Part shown: one piece after another, positions 17,725-25,981 of the stretch
Layout: each line of letters starts with the position of its first letter
Position numbering within the stretch: the first letter of the stretch is position 1
Source: Gammaproteobacteria bacterium
GTDB taxonomy: Bacteria > Pseudomonadota > Gammaproteobacteria > Eutrophobiales > Eutrophobiaceae
Length of the DNA: 32,699 nt
Assembly: GCA_021773245.1 (NCBI GenBank)
Contig: JAJFKK010000009.1
Coordinates: 1 to 32,699 of the forward strand
Reading direction: 5' to 3'
Position numbers and translations under genes: made by a program
The notes under the pieces: model-generated
The model's input: the letters and a program-made list of their open reading frames with translations, nothing else
The model's database searches: none
Told to the model about the DNA's origin: nothing

Positions 17725-18455
17725 GCGAAATAAAAACTGTTAGCTAATGTACCCATAATTAATGCCCAGCCATCAACAAGTACAAACAACATTAATTTAA
17801 ACGGGAATGAAATTATTAAGGGTGACAACATCATCATACCCATCGACATCAAAACACTGGCAACAACTAAATCAATTATCAGAAAGGGTATAAATATGAT
17901 AAAGCCAATTTGAAATGCTGTTTTTAATTCACTGGTAACAAATGCAGGAACAATTAACGTAAACGGAATGTCATCTTCTGTTTCTATACTGTCATTACCT
18001 GAAATTGATGCAAACAATTCAATATCTGTTTCTCTTGTTTGCGCCAACATGAATTCACGTATGGGTACTTCAGCAAGAGAAAGTGCTTCTTGAATTGAAA
18101 TTTGTTCACTTAGATAAGGTTCGACTGACCCTTTATATATTTGATCTATAACAGGCGTCATAACAAACAGACTTAAGAACAAAGCTAGTCCAATAAGAAT
18201 TTGACTGCTTGGTGTTTGAGCTGTTCCTAATGCCTGGCGTAATATAGCAAGAACAATAATAATTCGAGTAAAAGAAGTCATCATTAGCAAAGCTGCAGGC
18301 AACAGTGTTAATGCTGTCATCAAGAAAAATATCTTGAGGCTTAAACTATATGTTTGACCACCAGCAGGATTATCAATCACGTTCAATACATCAAGACCTG
18401 GCTGAGCATAGCTTAGACATGGAACAAACAGTAAGAAAAGAAGTAACTTACGCAT
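17721..18455 (-). CDS. fliP: Flagellar export apparatus protein FliP
   Basis: [46 protein letters not shown]; 4-bp overlap with fliQ. Confidence 0.97.
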   Translation of the reverse strand: MRKLLLFLLFVPCLSYAQPGLDVLNVIDNPAGGQTYSLSLKIFFLMTALTLLPAALLMMTSFTRIIIVLAILRQALGTAQTPSSQILIGLALFLSLFVMTPVIDQIYKGSVEPYLSEQISIQEALSLAEVPIREFMLAQTRETDIELFASISGNDSIETEDDIPFTLIVPAFVTSELKTAFQIGFIIFIPFLIIDLVVASVLMSMGMMMLSPLIISFPFKLMLFVLVDGWALIMGTLANSFYFA

Positions 18456-18867
18456 CCGTCACCTCTACTGTAGAACTAACATCAATCGTATCCAGTTTGT
18501 TAATTTGTCCTGGCGTAATTGATAGTAATATTTGTTTGTTTTTTATTTCGACTAAAACAAGACGTTCCCTGTTACCTAAATGCAAACCATCTATAAGACG
18601 CATTTGCCCACGACCTGCCATCGGTCCATTGCCAAAACGTTTAAACAAGTATGTGCTTAACAGAAATAATGCAATAACGAACACCAGCCCTAACATGACT
18701 TTGAAGTAATCTGTCATGTTAATTGCGGAAGAGGGAGAGTTTATCTGTTCGGCAGCACCGACATTAATACAAATAAAAAATAATGAACTTATGAATATAA
18801 CTAATTTAGCTAAATTCAAATAGTTGTTGCCTGAATATAGATTATTGTAATTTTTTGACACGTTCAT
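18448..18867 (-). CDS. fliO: Flagellar export protein FliO
   Basis: Single TM, C-terminal [34 protein letters not shown]; between fliN and fliP. Confidence 0.88.
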   Translation of the reverse strand: MNVSKNYNNLYSGNNYLNLAKLVIFISSLFFICINVGAAEQINSPSSAINMTDYFKVMLGLVFVIALFLLSTYLFKRFGNGPMAGRGQMRLIDGLHLGNRERLVLVEIKNKQILLSITPGQINKLDTIDVSSTVEVTDA

Positions 18868-19255
18868 GTGTACTCACAATGTCGGTTAACCTTATACCGT
18901 ACTTTTCGTTAACTACTACAATTTCACCATGCGCAACTAAAGTATTGTTTACTTTCACATCAAGCGGTTCACCTGCAAGACGTTCAAGTTCAACTACAGA
19001 ACCTTGATTTAATTGCAGTAAATTCTTAATGCTGATCTTTGTTTGTCCAATTTCAACAGACAACGAAACGGGAATATCCAATATCGCTTCAAGATTTGCT
19101 GTCTCGCCACTATTAGTATTGTCTTCTTGCAGATTTTGTAACGGTGCTTCAGGTAATTCACTGTTTTCAGACGATTCGGCATCACCTTGTTCAGACATTG
19201 CTGCAGCCCAATCATCATCAGCATTATCTTCAACATTACTAGTTTCTTCCGTCAT
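18842..19255 (-). CDS. fliN: Flagellar switch protein FliN
   Basis: SpoA-like domain: ILDIPVSLSVEIGQTKISIKNLLQLNQGSVVELERLAGEPLDVKVNNTLVAHGEIVVVNEKYGIRLTDI. Confidence 0.96.
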   Translation of the reverse strand: MTEETSNVEDNADDDWAAAMSEQGDAESSENSELPEAPLQNLQEDNTNSGETANLEAILDIPVSLSVEIGQTKISIKNLLQLNQGSVVELERLAGEPLDVKVNNTLVAHGEIVVVNEKYGIRLTDIVSTHERVKKLQ

Positions 19256-20267
19256 TAGATTGCTCCTGTAAATATTTTATTGCGCTTGGTTGCGTATCAT
19301 GACGAATCATCTCGACAACCTTTATTGCTCTATTTCCTCTAGAAAGACCATATTGACCTCGAAATACTGGTATACCTTCAACTTCGGCACTTACCAGTTC
19401 AGGGACATCAACAGGAATCACATCGCCAACCTTTAAATTATTTAGTTCACGTAAAGAAATACTTGCTTTAGTTAATGTGCTGGTAACTTCTACCGGAGCA
19501 CTTTTTATTTCTTCTCTTAATGAGTTGTTCCACCTTTGGTCAACCTCAGATGAATCACTTTGAACACCGGCATCAAGCTGTTCTCGTATGGGTTCAAGCA
19601 TTGAGTAAGGCATTGTTATATGTATATCACCACCGCCATTGTCCAACTCAACATGTATTGTTGAAACTACGACAACCTCACTCGGAGTAACGATGTTAGC
19701 GAAATGTGGATTTACTTCTGAGCCGATATGTTCAAAATCTACATCCATAACAGGCGCCCAGGCTTCTTTTAGATCTTCAAATATTTTCTGTAATACGCTT
19801 TTGACGACCTGCATCTCGGTGTTGGTAAAATCACGACCTTCTATCTTCGTATGATATCGACCATCACCACCAAAAAAAGAATCCACAATTGAATAAACTA
19901 ATTTTGGATTAAGTACAAATAAAGCAGTCCCACGCAAAGGTTTAACTTTTATCAAGTTAAGATTTGAAGGCATAAATAAGCTATGTATGTATTCACCGAA
20001 TTTTGTCATCTGTACACCTTCAACAGATATACTTGGTGAACGACGAAGAAAATTGAAAAGTGTTATTCTAAAATTTCTCGCAAAACGTTCATTAACCATT
20101 TCGAGCGTTGGCATACGACCACGTACGATTCTATCTTGACTACTAAAATCATAATTTCGTGCTGAACCATCTTCGAGAAGACTTTCATCTTCTGTTTCAA
20201 CCTCACCACCATCGACACCTGTTAATAATGCATCGATCTCGTCTTGTGAAAGAATATCTTCAGCCAT
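19239..20267 (-). CDS. fliM: Flagellar switch protein FliM
   Basis: N-terminal CheY-binding peptide ILSQDEIDALLTGV; FliM core. Confidence 0.97.
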   Translation of the reverse strand: MAEDILSQDEIDALLTGVDGGEVETEDESLLEDGSARNYDFSSQDRIVRGRMPTLEMVNERFARNFRITLFNFLRRSPSISVEGVQMTKFGEYIHSLFMPSNLNLIKVKPLRGTALFVLNPKLVYSIVDSFFGGDGRYHTKIEGRDFTNTEMQVVKSVLQKIFEDLKEAWAPVMDVDFEHIGSEVNPHFANIVTPSEVVVVSTIHVELDNGGGDIHITMPYSMLEPIREQLDAGVQSDSSEVDQRWNNSLREEIKSAPVEVTSTLTKASISLRELNNLKVGDVIPVDVPELVSAEVEGIPVFRGQYGLSRGNRAIKVVEMIRHDTQPSAIKYLQEQSNDGRN

Positions 20268-20285
20268 AAGTCTCTACACCTTCAT

Positions 20286-20831
20286 CTATTGAATGATAAA
20301 ACTGGTAAAATAAACATCCTCAACACCTTCTTCTCTACCTGTTTCAGCTTCGAGAACTTTTTGAATTTCTTTTAACACCTGTTTACGGAGTGTCGCTTTA
20401 CCTTCCGGTGTATTTAATTCATCATGCGTTTTACTACTCATTAATAGAATTAAATTATTTCTGACTTGAGGAAAGTGTTTAGTCAGTTCTTCCTTAACTT
20501 TAATATCACGAGTTAAACCTTCAATACTGACCTGTAAGAAACGAGCTCGACTTTTACCGGTAAAATTAACAATAAAAGGTGGGTCTAACGAAAAGTAATG
20601 TGCTTCTGCAATAGTGGTGCTTTCTTCACCTTCAACTCCTTCTCCACCTTCAGACTCTACTACTGCTTCTTCACCTTTATCACCCATCATGAAAAAAGCA
20701 CCGCCACCACCGGCAGCAAGTACAACTAATGCAATAATAATTAACTTTAAAGGTAGCTTTTTCTTTACAGAACCTTCCGCGCCTTCTTCCAGTTCTTCTC
20801 CTTCAGTTGCTACATCTCCGTCTGCCATCAT
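20286..20831 (-). CDS. fliL: Flagellar basal body protein FliL
   Basis: Single TM LKLIIIALVVLAAGGGGAFFM, periplasmic YFSLDPPFIVNFTGKSRARFLQVSI. Confidence 0.93.
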   Translation of the reverse strand: MMADGDVATEGEELEEGAEGSVKKKLPLKLIIIALVVLAAGGGGAFFMMGDKGEEAVVESEGGEGVEGEESTTIAEAHYFSLDPPFIVNFTGKSRARFLQVSIEGLTRDIKVKEELTKHFPQVRNNLILLMSSKTHDELNTPEGKATLRKQVLKEIQKVLEAETGREEGVEDVYFTSFIIQ

Positions 20832-20863
20832 AGGTCTCCAAATTGATTTGTATTAATCATTTA

Positions 20864-20878
20864 GCAAGCCCTATGCCA
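20864..20878 (-). promoter_or_regulatory. sigma54 promoter of the fliL operon: TGGCATAGGGCTTGC
   Basis: -24/-12 TGGCAT-N5-TTGC on the minus strand, 33-47 bp upstream of fliL. Confidence 0.85.
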
Positions 20879-20930
20879 CCAGAATTTTTCTATACTAATC
20901 AGTAACTTAACCAGAATGACATATTATGTT

Positions 20931-20944
20931 GTCAATCAATTGAC
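20931..20944 (-). promoter_or_regulatory. FleQ-box-like palindrome GTCAATCAATTGAC upstream of the fliL sigma54 promoter
   Basis: Close match to the P. aeruginosa FleQ consensus GTCaNTAAAtTGAC; starts 53 nt from the promoter end; FleQ is encoded in this window. Confidence 0.65.
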
Positions 20945-21029
20945 GTCAGAGGTTTTCATGCATATTTATAGAAATGAATTGTTAGAAACACTGTCCTAAC
21001 AAAAAGTGAAAAAATGAAATGATATGAAA

Positions 21030-22211
21030 CTAAGCGTAGTCGTCTACGAAACCAATTGCCGTTACTTGCCTATTATTATTCTCTGTTTGAGTAGCATTTA
21101 TCGTTTCTAATGACTCTTCACCAATTCCGGATAAAGAATTATTTTCTTGGTTTGTATACTGATTTCCTTGTTGTGAAGATTGTTGTGAAACATTTGCGTC
21201 TGACAAACTTAGACCATTTTGCATAAACATTTCCTTTAATCGTGGAAACGCTTCTTCAATCGCGTCACGTACTACTGAATTATTAGAAATAAAATGAACT
21301 GTTGCTTGTTCCTGATTAACCTTAACTTTAATTTCAATAGGTCCTAATTCAGCGGGGTTAAGATGAATATTAGCTGATTGCATTTTGCCATTTACCATCA
21401 TCATCAAACGATTCCCTACTGCTTCACCCCAACTAGGCTGATTAACAGGCACTTCTATACGATTCATCACCGCAGCTGATGAATCTAAACTTGAGTATGT
21501 TTTTAAAGGGTGATTATTTACAGGATTACTAAAAGTAACTGGTTTCTCTAAACCAGATAATTGTTCAACTAATTTTGTCGTATTAATTTCTTGTTTATTT
21601 GTCTGTAGCAGTAATTCTTTATTTATATCAGAATCTTTTGCGAACAACTCTTTCACTGCTTTTGAAAAATCAATATCCCTTTCATTAAAAGCTTGAGCAA
21701 ATTCAGGTTCTTTCTTAAATGCTGATTGCTGCATAACGTCAGATAATGTTCTGCTATTCGTTATAATCGGTTTTTCAGGTCGATTATTGAATAAATCACT
21801 TTCAGAAAGAGAGTTATTTATTTCACCGGATTTAAATAATGTAATGGCATCAGGATGACCAAGCAGACTCACTTCTTCTATCGATTCACTGGCCTCAAGA
21901 ATATTATTATCAGTCGCTAATAATTGATCTTTTTGCAATTCAATAAATTCTGATAATAATTCTGCGGGTAACTGAATGCCGCTTATTTCTTCCAAATCGG
22001 TAAGTTGGTCTATTCCCAGCTCTTTCAAAGCGGCAAGATCGAGCGGCTTAAGTTTGCCGTCTACAGCCAAAATATCTTCTATTGCAACAGATAGTTCTTC
22101 TGAAAACAGTTCATTAGAAAGGCCTTTAGCAACGCCTGAAGACGAAGCTAAAGCATTGTTTTCAATGCTTATTTCTGCCTTTAATAAGTTTGTTGTTAAT
22201 GCTGGGTTCAA
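21030..22211 (-). CDS. fliK: Flagellar hook-length control protein FliK
   Basis: C-terminal FliK domain: WGEAVGNRLMMMVNGKMQSANIHLNPAELGPIEIKVKVNQEQATVHFISNNSVVRDAIEEAFPRLKEMFMQNGLSLSDANV. Confidence 0.94.
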   Translation of the reverse strand: MNPALTTNLLKAEISIENNALASSSGVAKGLSNELFSEELSVAIEDILAVDGKLKPLDLAALKELGIDQLTDLEEISGIQLPAELLSEFIELQKDQLLATDNNILEASESIEEVSLLGHPDAITLFKSGEINNSLSESDLFNNRPEKPIITNSRTLSDVMQQSAFKKEPEFAQAFNERDIDFSKAVKELFAKDSDINKELLLQTNKQEINTTKLVEQLSGLEKPVTFSNPVNNHPLKTYSSLDSSAAVMNRIEVPVNQPSWGEAVGNRLMMMVNGKMQSANIHLNPAELGPIEIKVKVNQEQATVHFISNNSVVRDAIEEAFPRLKEMFMQNGLSLSDANVSQQSSQQGNQYTNQENNSLSGIGEESLETINATQTENNNRQVTAIGFVDDYA

Positions 22212-22251
22212 TGTGTTTCCTATTAACTTAAAGATTGTTAAATGGAATATT

Positions 22252-22266
22252 GCAATGGCTATGCCA
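22252..22266 (-). promoter_or_regulatory. sigma54 promoter upstream of fliK: TGGCATAGCCATTGC
   Basis: -24/-12 TGGCAT-N5-TTGC(A) on the minus strand, 41-55 bp upstream of fliK, in the fliJ-fliK gap. Confidence 0.82.
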
Positions 22267-22288
22267 GATTACTGGCATGCTAGGCAAA

Positions 22289-22732
22289 CTAGTGCTTCGC
22301 CGTTATTCTAAGACTAAGTTCATCCAATTGATTTTGTTCCCGTAGGGCAAGAACCTGTTGCTCTGTCTTATAGAATCGTTGATAGATATTTTCCATCGTA
22401 TCTAATTGTTGTTTTTCTTTTAACCAATTATCACGTTCGCGACTACTCATCCCTTCTTGCATGCTTATTTGATTTTTTAGTAAACGAATACCTTCATCAA
22501 TTTGCAAAATAAATGCCTGTCGCTCACGGATAAGTTTTATAGACTGTGCTGCTCCGCCTGGCTTGAGATATTCAGCATATTCCTGTCGATAATTTTCCAA
22601 TTGGTTTAACCGATCTTTATAATCACTTAATATTTTTTGTGCCGCAGCGAACTCCTTTGCTGCTTTACGTTCTTTATTTTCGCTCAAGCTAACTATTTTT
22701 TTAATACGTTGAGACCGCGTCATCAATTGCAT
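22289..22732 (-). CDS. fliJ: Flagellar export chaperone FliJ
   Basis: 147-aa coiled-coil; SQRIKKIVSLSENKERKAAKEFAAAQKILSDYKDRLNQLENYRQEY; between fliI and fliK. Confidence 0.9.
   Translation of the reverse strand: MQLMTRSQRIKKIVSLSENKERKAAKEFAAAQKILSDYKDRLNQLENYRQEYAEYLKPGGAAQSIKLIRERQAFILQIDEGIRLLKNQISMQEGMSSRERDNWLKEKQQLDTMENIYQRFYKTEQQVLALREQNQLDELSLRITAKH
22319..22332 (-). promoter_or_regulatory. Degenerate FleQ-box-like site TTCATCCAATTGAT (inside the fliJ 3' end)
   Basis: 10/14 identical to the fliL-upstream box, at the same offset (53 nt) from the fliK sigma54 promoter. Confidence 0.4.
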
Positions 22733-24116
22733 CCTGTTCTGTCAATAAATTAGAATCGCCATCAGAATAATTCTGTTTTAATGCTATTAATTGCTGCATT
22801 GAATCAGAATAATTTACTTTTTCGTTCATACTTTGGCTAATAAACTTTAAGAAATCAGGTTGCAATTTTATTGCCAGATCAAGTTGTGGGTCTGCACCAG
22901 GTTGATAAGCACCAACACTGATTAAATCTTTATTTTGTTGATATATAGAATTTAATTGACGCATAGCCAGCGTTGTTTTTTGATGTTCAGCATCAGTAAT
23001 TGAAGTCATCACTCGACTAATTGAAAGCTCTAAATCAATAGCGGGATAAATACCTGATTCAGCAATTTTTTTAGATAAAACAATATGCCCATCCAGAATA
23101 GCTCTAGCAGAATCGGCAATAGGATCATTGTCTGCGTCAGCTTCTGTTAATACGGTATATATCGCTGTAATTGAACCTTGATCTTTTGCGCCATTACCAG
23201 CGCGTTCAACTAACTGTGGTAAACGCGTAAAAACAGAAGGTGGATAACCCCGTGTTGCTGGAGGTTCACCAATGGCCAATGCTATTTCTCTTTGAGCTTG
23301 AGAAAAACGTGTTAATGAATCCATCAATAATAAAACATGTTGCCCCTGATCTCGAAAATACTCTGCAATACTGGTTGCTAATAAAGCACCATGTAAACGC
23401 ATCAAAGGTGGATCATCTGCTGGTGAAGCAATAACAACTGATCGCGACAAGCCTATTTTTCCCAGGCTTTCTTCAATAAACTCTTTAACTTCACGTCCAC
23501 GTTCACCTATTAGTCCAACGACAATAACATCCGCTTCTGTAAAACGCGCCATCATACCAAGTAACACACTTTTACCAACACCACTGCTAGCAAACAAACC
23601 CATACGTTGACCACGCCCTATAGAAAAGAAAGTATTAATAGTACGAACACCAACATCCATAGGTTCTGTAATTTTTGAACGCGCTAATGGGTTGATAGGT
23701 TTACCATTAAGCGGCACTCTGTCCTTTGGATTAATTTTTGGTCCACCATCAAGCGGCTGACCGGCACCATTAATGACTCGACCTAAAAGTTCCGGCCCCA
23801 CAGCAACATCTCCGGCATGACCTAGCGGAACAACTCTCGCATTAGGAGATAGTCCATGTGGTTGACCTGTCGGCATAAGAAAAATATTATCACCTGAAAA
23901 GCCAACAACTTCTGCTTCTATTGAGGTATGTTCGCCATTTTTAATTTTACAATAATCGCCTATAGCAGCTCGACAACCTGCTGCTTCTAAGGTTAAACCA
24001 ACCATTCGGATTAATCTTCCCTGAACTTCAAGTGAGACGGGTTGCTGATTTTTTTCAATTAATTGATTTATTCGATGTTTCCAAACAGGTCGCCTATCAG
24101 GTTCAAGTTGTATCAT
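22701..24116 (-). CDS. fliI: Flagellum-specific ATPase FliI
   Basis: Walker A GLFASSGVGKSVLLGMMAR; start placed at MIQLEPDRRPVW (Met40 of the track ORF), giving a 14-bp overlap with fliH. Confidence 0.95.
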   Translation of the reverse strand: MIQLEPDRRPVWKHRINQLIEKNQQPVSLEVQGRLIRMVGLTLEAAGCRAAIGDYCKIKNGEHTSIEAEVVGFSGDNIFLMPTGQPHGLSPNARVVPLGHAGDVAVGPELLGRVINGAGQPLDGGPKINPKDRVPLNGKPINPLARSKITEPMDVGVRTINTFFSIGRGQRMGLFASSGVGKSVLLGMMARFTEADVIVVGLIGERGREVKEFIEESLGKIGLSRSVVIASPADDPPLMRLHGALLATSIAEYFRDQGQHVLLLMDSLTRFSQAQREIALAIGEPPATRGYPPSVFTRLPQLVERAGNGAKDQGSITAIYTVLTEADADNDPIADSARAILDGHIVLSKKIAESGIYPAIDLELSISRVMTSITDAEHQKTTLAMRQLNSIYQQNKDLISVGAYQPGADPQLDLAIKLQPDFLKFISQSMNEKVNYSDSMQQLIALKQNYSDGDSNLLTEQDAIDDAVSTY

Positions 24117-24789
24117 CAGTTTTACTCTCACTTTGTTTTCTTTCATCACCCAACATATTTGCAGCAACTGCTGATAAGCGTGCTTCAATAGCCGCATCAA
24201 TGTAAGATGATTCTGTTTCAACTCGACAGTCACCTCGAATTAACAATAAATCTTCTTCAAGTCGATATGATTTATCATCTTCTCCAAGTGACAATGCATT
24301 ACGAACCAATTGCATATCTTCGGGATGTAAATAAATAGTCGGATTTCTAGCTGAAAGGGGTAATGTTTTTACTGCTTCTCTAACAACGGCAACAATTTCT
24401 CCAGGTTCAAGTTTAATTTCGCGTCTTATAAGTTGTCTGGCAATTGCGAGTGTTAATGTTGCGATACTGTTTTCTAATTCATCATCTAATTGCGATACTG
24501 GTTCAGCCAGTGAATTAAATATGCCTTCAAGATTTTTAAATAGTTGCTGTGATTCGGCTTTCGCTTGAGCGATGCCTTCTTTATGCCCTTTATCGCGACC
24601 TTCCTTGCGACCCATACTAAAACCTTCATCATAGGCATCTTTATGTAAGGATTGCATTTCATTTGCTGTAGGAGGACGAATACCGTCAGCATTTTCACTT
24701 GCAATTCTGCCTTGAACTTGTGGCTCATGCCATTCAACATATTCATTAGCTTCGTCAGCTAAAATAATACGATTTTTTAAATTACTCAC
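24103..24789 (-). CDS. fliH: Flagellar export ATPase regulator FliH (GTG start)
   Basis: GxxxG-rich DEGFSMGRKEGRDKGHKEGIAQAKAE and FliH C-terminal domain; first codon is GTG at 24787-24789. Confidence 0.93.
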   Translation of the reverse strand: MSNLKNRIILADEANEYVEWHEPQVQGRIASENADGIRPPTANEMQSLHKDAYDEGFSMGRKEGRDKGHKEGIAQAKAESQQLFKNLEGIFNSLAEPVSQLDDELENSIATLTLAIARQLIRREIKLEPGEIVAVVREAVKTLPLSARNPTIYLHPEDMQLVRNALSLGEDDKSYRLEEDLLLIRGDCRVETESSYIDAAIEARLSAVAANMLGDERKQSESKTDDTT

Positions 24790-24794
24790 AAGCG

Positions 24795-24953
24795 ATACCC
24801 GTGATACTTTGAAATGCAGGATTTAGAGTGCATTTGTTTTTGTTCAGAGTGAGACGCGATGACGCGCATGGCCGCTCCCTGCAAGGAGGAGCAACGAAGC
24901 GCTGGATGAAAACAGATGTGCTGTAAACCGGCATTTCTAAATATCATGGGTAT
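24795..24953. repeat. 159-bp imperfect inverted-repeat (MITE-like) element between fliG and fliH
   Basis: Arms 24795-24847 and 24902-24953 are inverted repeats (about 41/52 identical plus a 1-nt gap), beginning ATACCC and ending GGGTAT; GC-rich central region with an inner hairpin near 24874-24892. Confidence 0.8.
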
Positions 24954-24964
24954 GTATATCTATA

Positions 24965-25981
24965 TTAAATTAATTCTTCGTCCGCACTACCACCCAAAGA
25001 AATCTGTCCTTCTTCAGCTAAGCGCCTTGCTATTGTCAGAATTTCTTTTTGTGCCGTTTCAACTTCACTTAATTTAACCGGTCCTTTTGCTTCGAGATCA
25101 TCACGTAACATTTCAGCAGCACGTTTTGACATATTTTTGTAGATTTTTTCTTTCAATTCCTCATCAGCTGCTTTCATGGCTAACAACAAGCTATCAGTAG
25201 ACACCTCTCTTAAGATAGTTTGCATTGAGCGGTCATCTACACTATTAAGATTTTCAAATACAAACATTAAGTCCTGAATTTCCTGACCAAGATCTTCATC
25301 AACTTCTTTAACTTTTTCCATAATGGCCGCTTCAGAAGTTGAATCTATGAAGTTCAAAATATCTGCAGCTGCCTTAACACCACCTATGGTTGATGCTTGT
25401 ACGCCACTACTACCTTTTAACTGTTCTTCCAAAGTATCATTTAGTTTTTTCATCGCAGCTGGCTGAACGCTTTCTAATGTAGCAATACGCATTAAAAGAT
25501 CAGATCGAACTTTTTCAGGGAATGAGACAAGCACTTCTGCAGACATATCACTTTCCAGATAAGACAAAATAATCGCTATAATTTGCGGGTGTTCATTTTG
25601 AATTAATTCGGCAACAGATTTTGGCGTCATCCACTTTAAGGACTCAAGCCCTTGTGAATTACCGCCAAGTAAAATTCGGTCAATAACACCTGATGCCTTA
25701 TCCTCGCCTAAAGCACTGTATAATACATTCCTTACATAATCATCAACGCCAACACCTAACGCGGTTTGTTTATTGACCGTGGTCATAAATTCACCAATGA
25801 CCGTATTAACCATATCTTTAGTCAAATCTTTAACCGTGGTCATTGCGATGCCAATACGTTGTACTTCTTTTGGCCCCATATGTTTTAAAACTTCAGCGGC
25901 GGAATCTTCTCCTATTGACATTAAAAAGACTGCGGCCTTTTGTGTCGGATCCAAGTTTGCATTTTTTTGTAGAGCGGCCAT
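24965..25981 (-). CDS. fliG: Flagellar motor switch protein FliG
   Basis: KAAVFLMSIGEDSAAEVLKHMGPKEVQRIG...; C-terminal MLRDDLEAKGPVKLSEVETAQKEIL. Confidence 0.97.
   Translation of the reverse strand: MAALQKNANLDPTQKAAVFLMSIGEDSAAEVLKHMGPKEVQRIGIAMTTVKDLTKDMVNTVIGEFMTTVNKQTALGVGVDDYVRNVLYSALGEDKASGVIDRILLGGNSQGLESLKWMTPKSVAELIQNEHPQIIAIILSYLESDMSAEVLVSFPEKVRSDLLMRIATLESVQPAAMKKLNDTLEEQLKGSSGVQASTIGGVKAAADILNFIDSTSEAAIMEKVKEVDEDLGQEIQDLMFVFENLNSVDDRSMQTILREVSTDSLLLAMKAADEELKEKIYKNMSKRAAEMLRDDLEAKGPVKLSEVETAQKEILTIARRLAEEGQISLGGSADEELI

Noticed and set aside
18350-18709. 119-aa plus-strand ORF opposite fliO/fliP
   Set aside because: Antisense to two supported genes; no homology signature
24117-24233. 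N-terminal 39-residue extension of the FliI track ORF
   Set aside because: Lies entirely within the fliH coding end; typical FliI begins near MIQLEPDRRPVW
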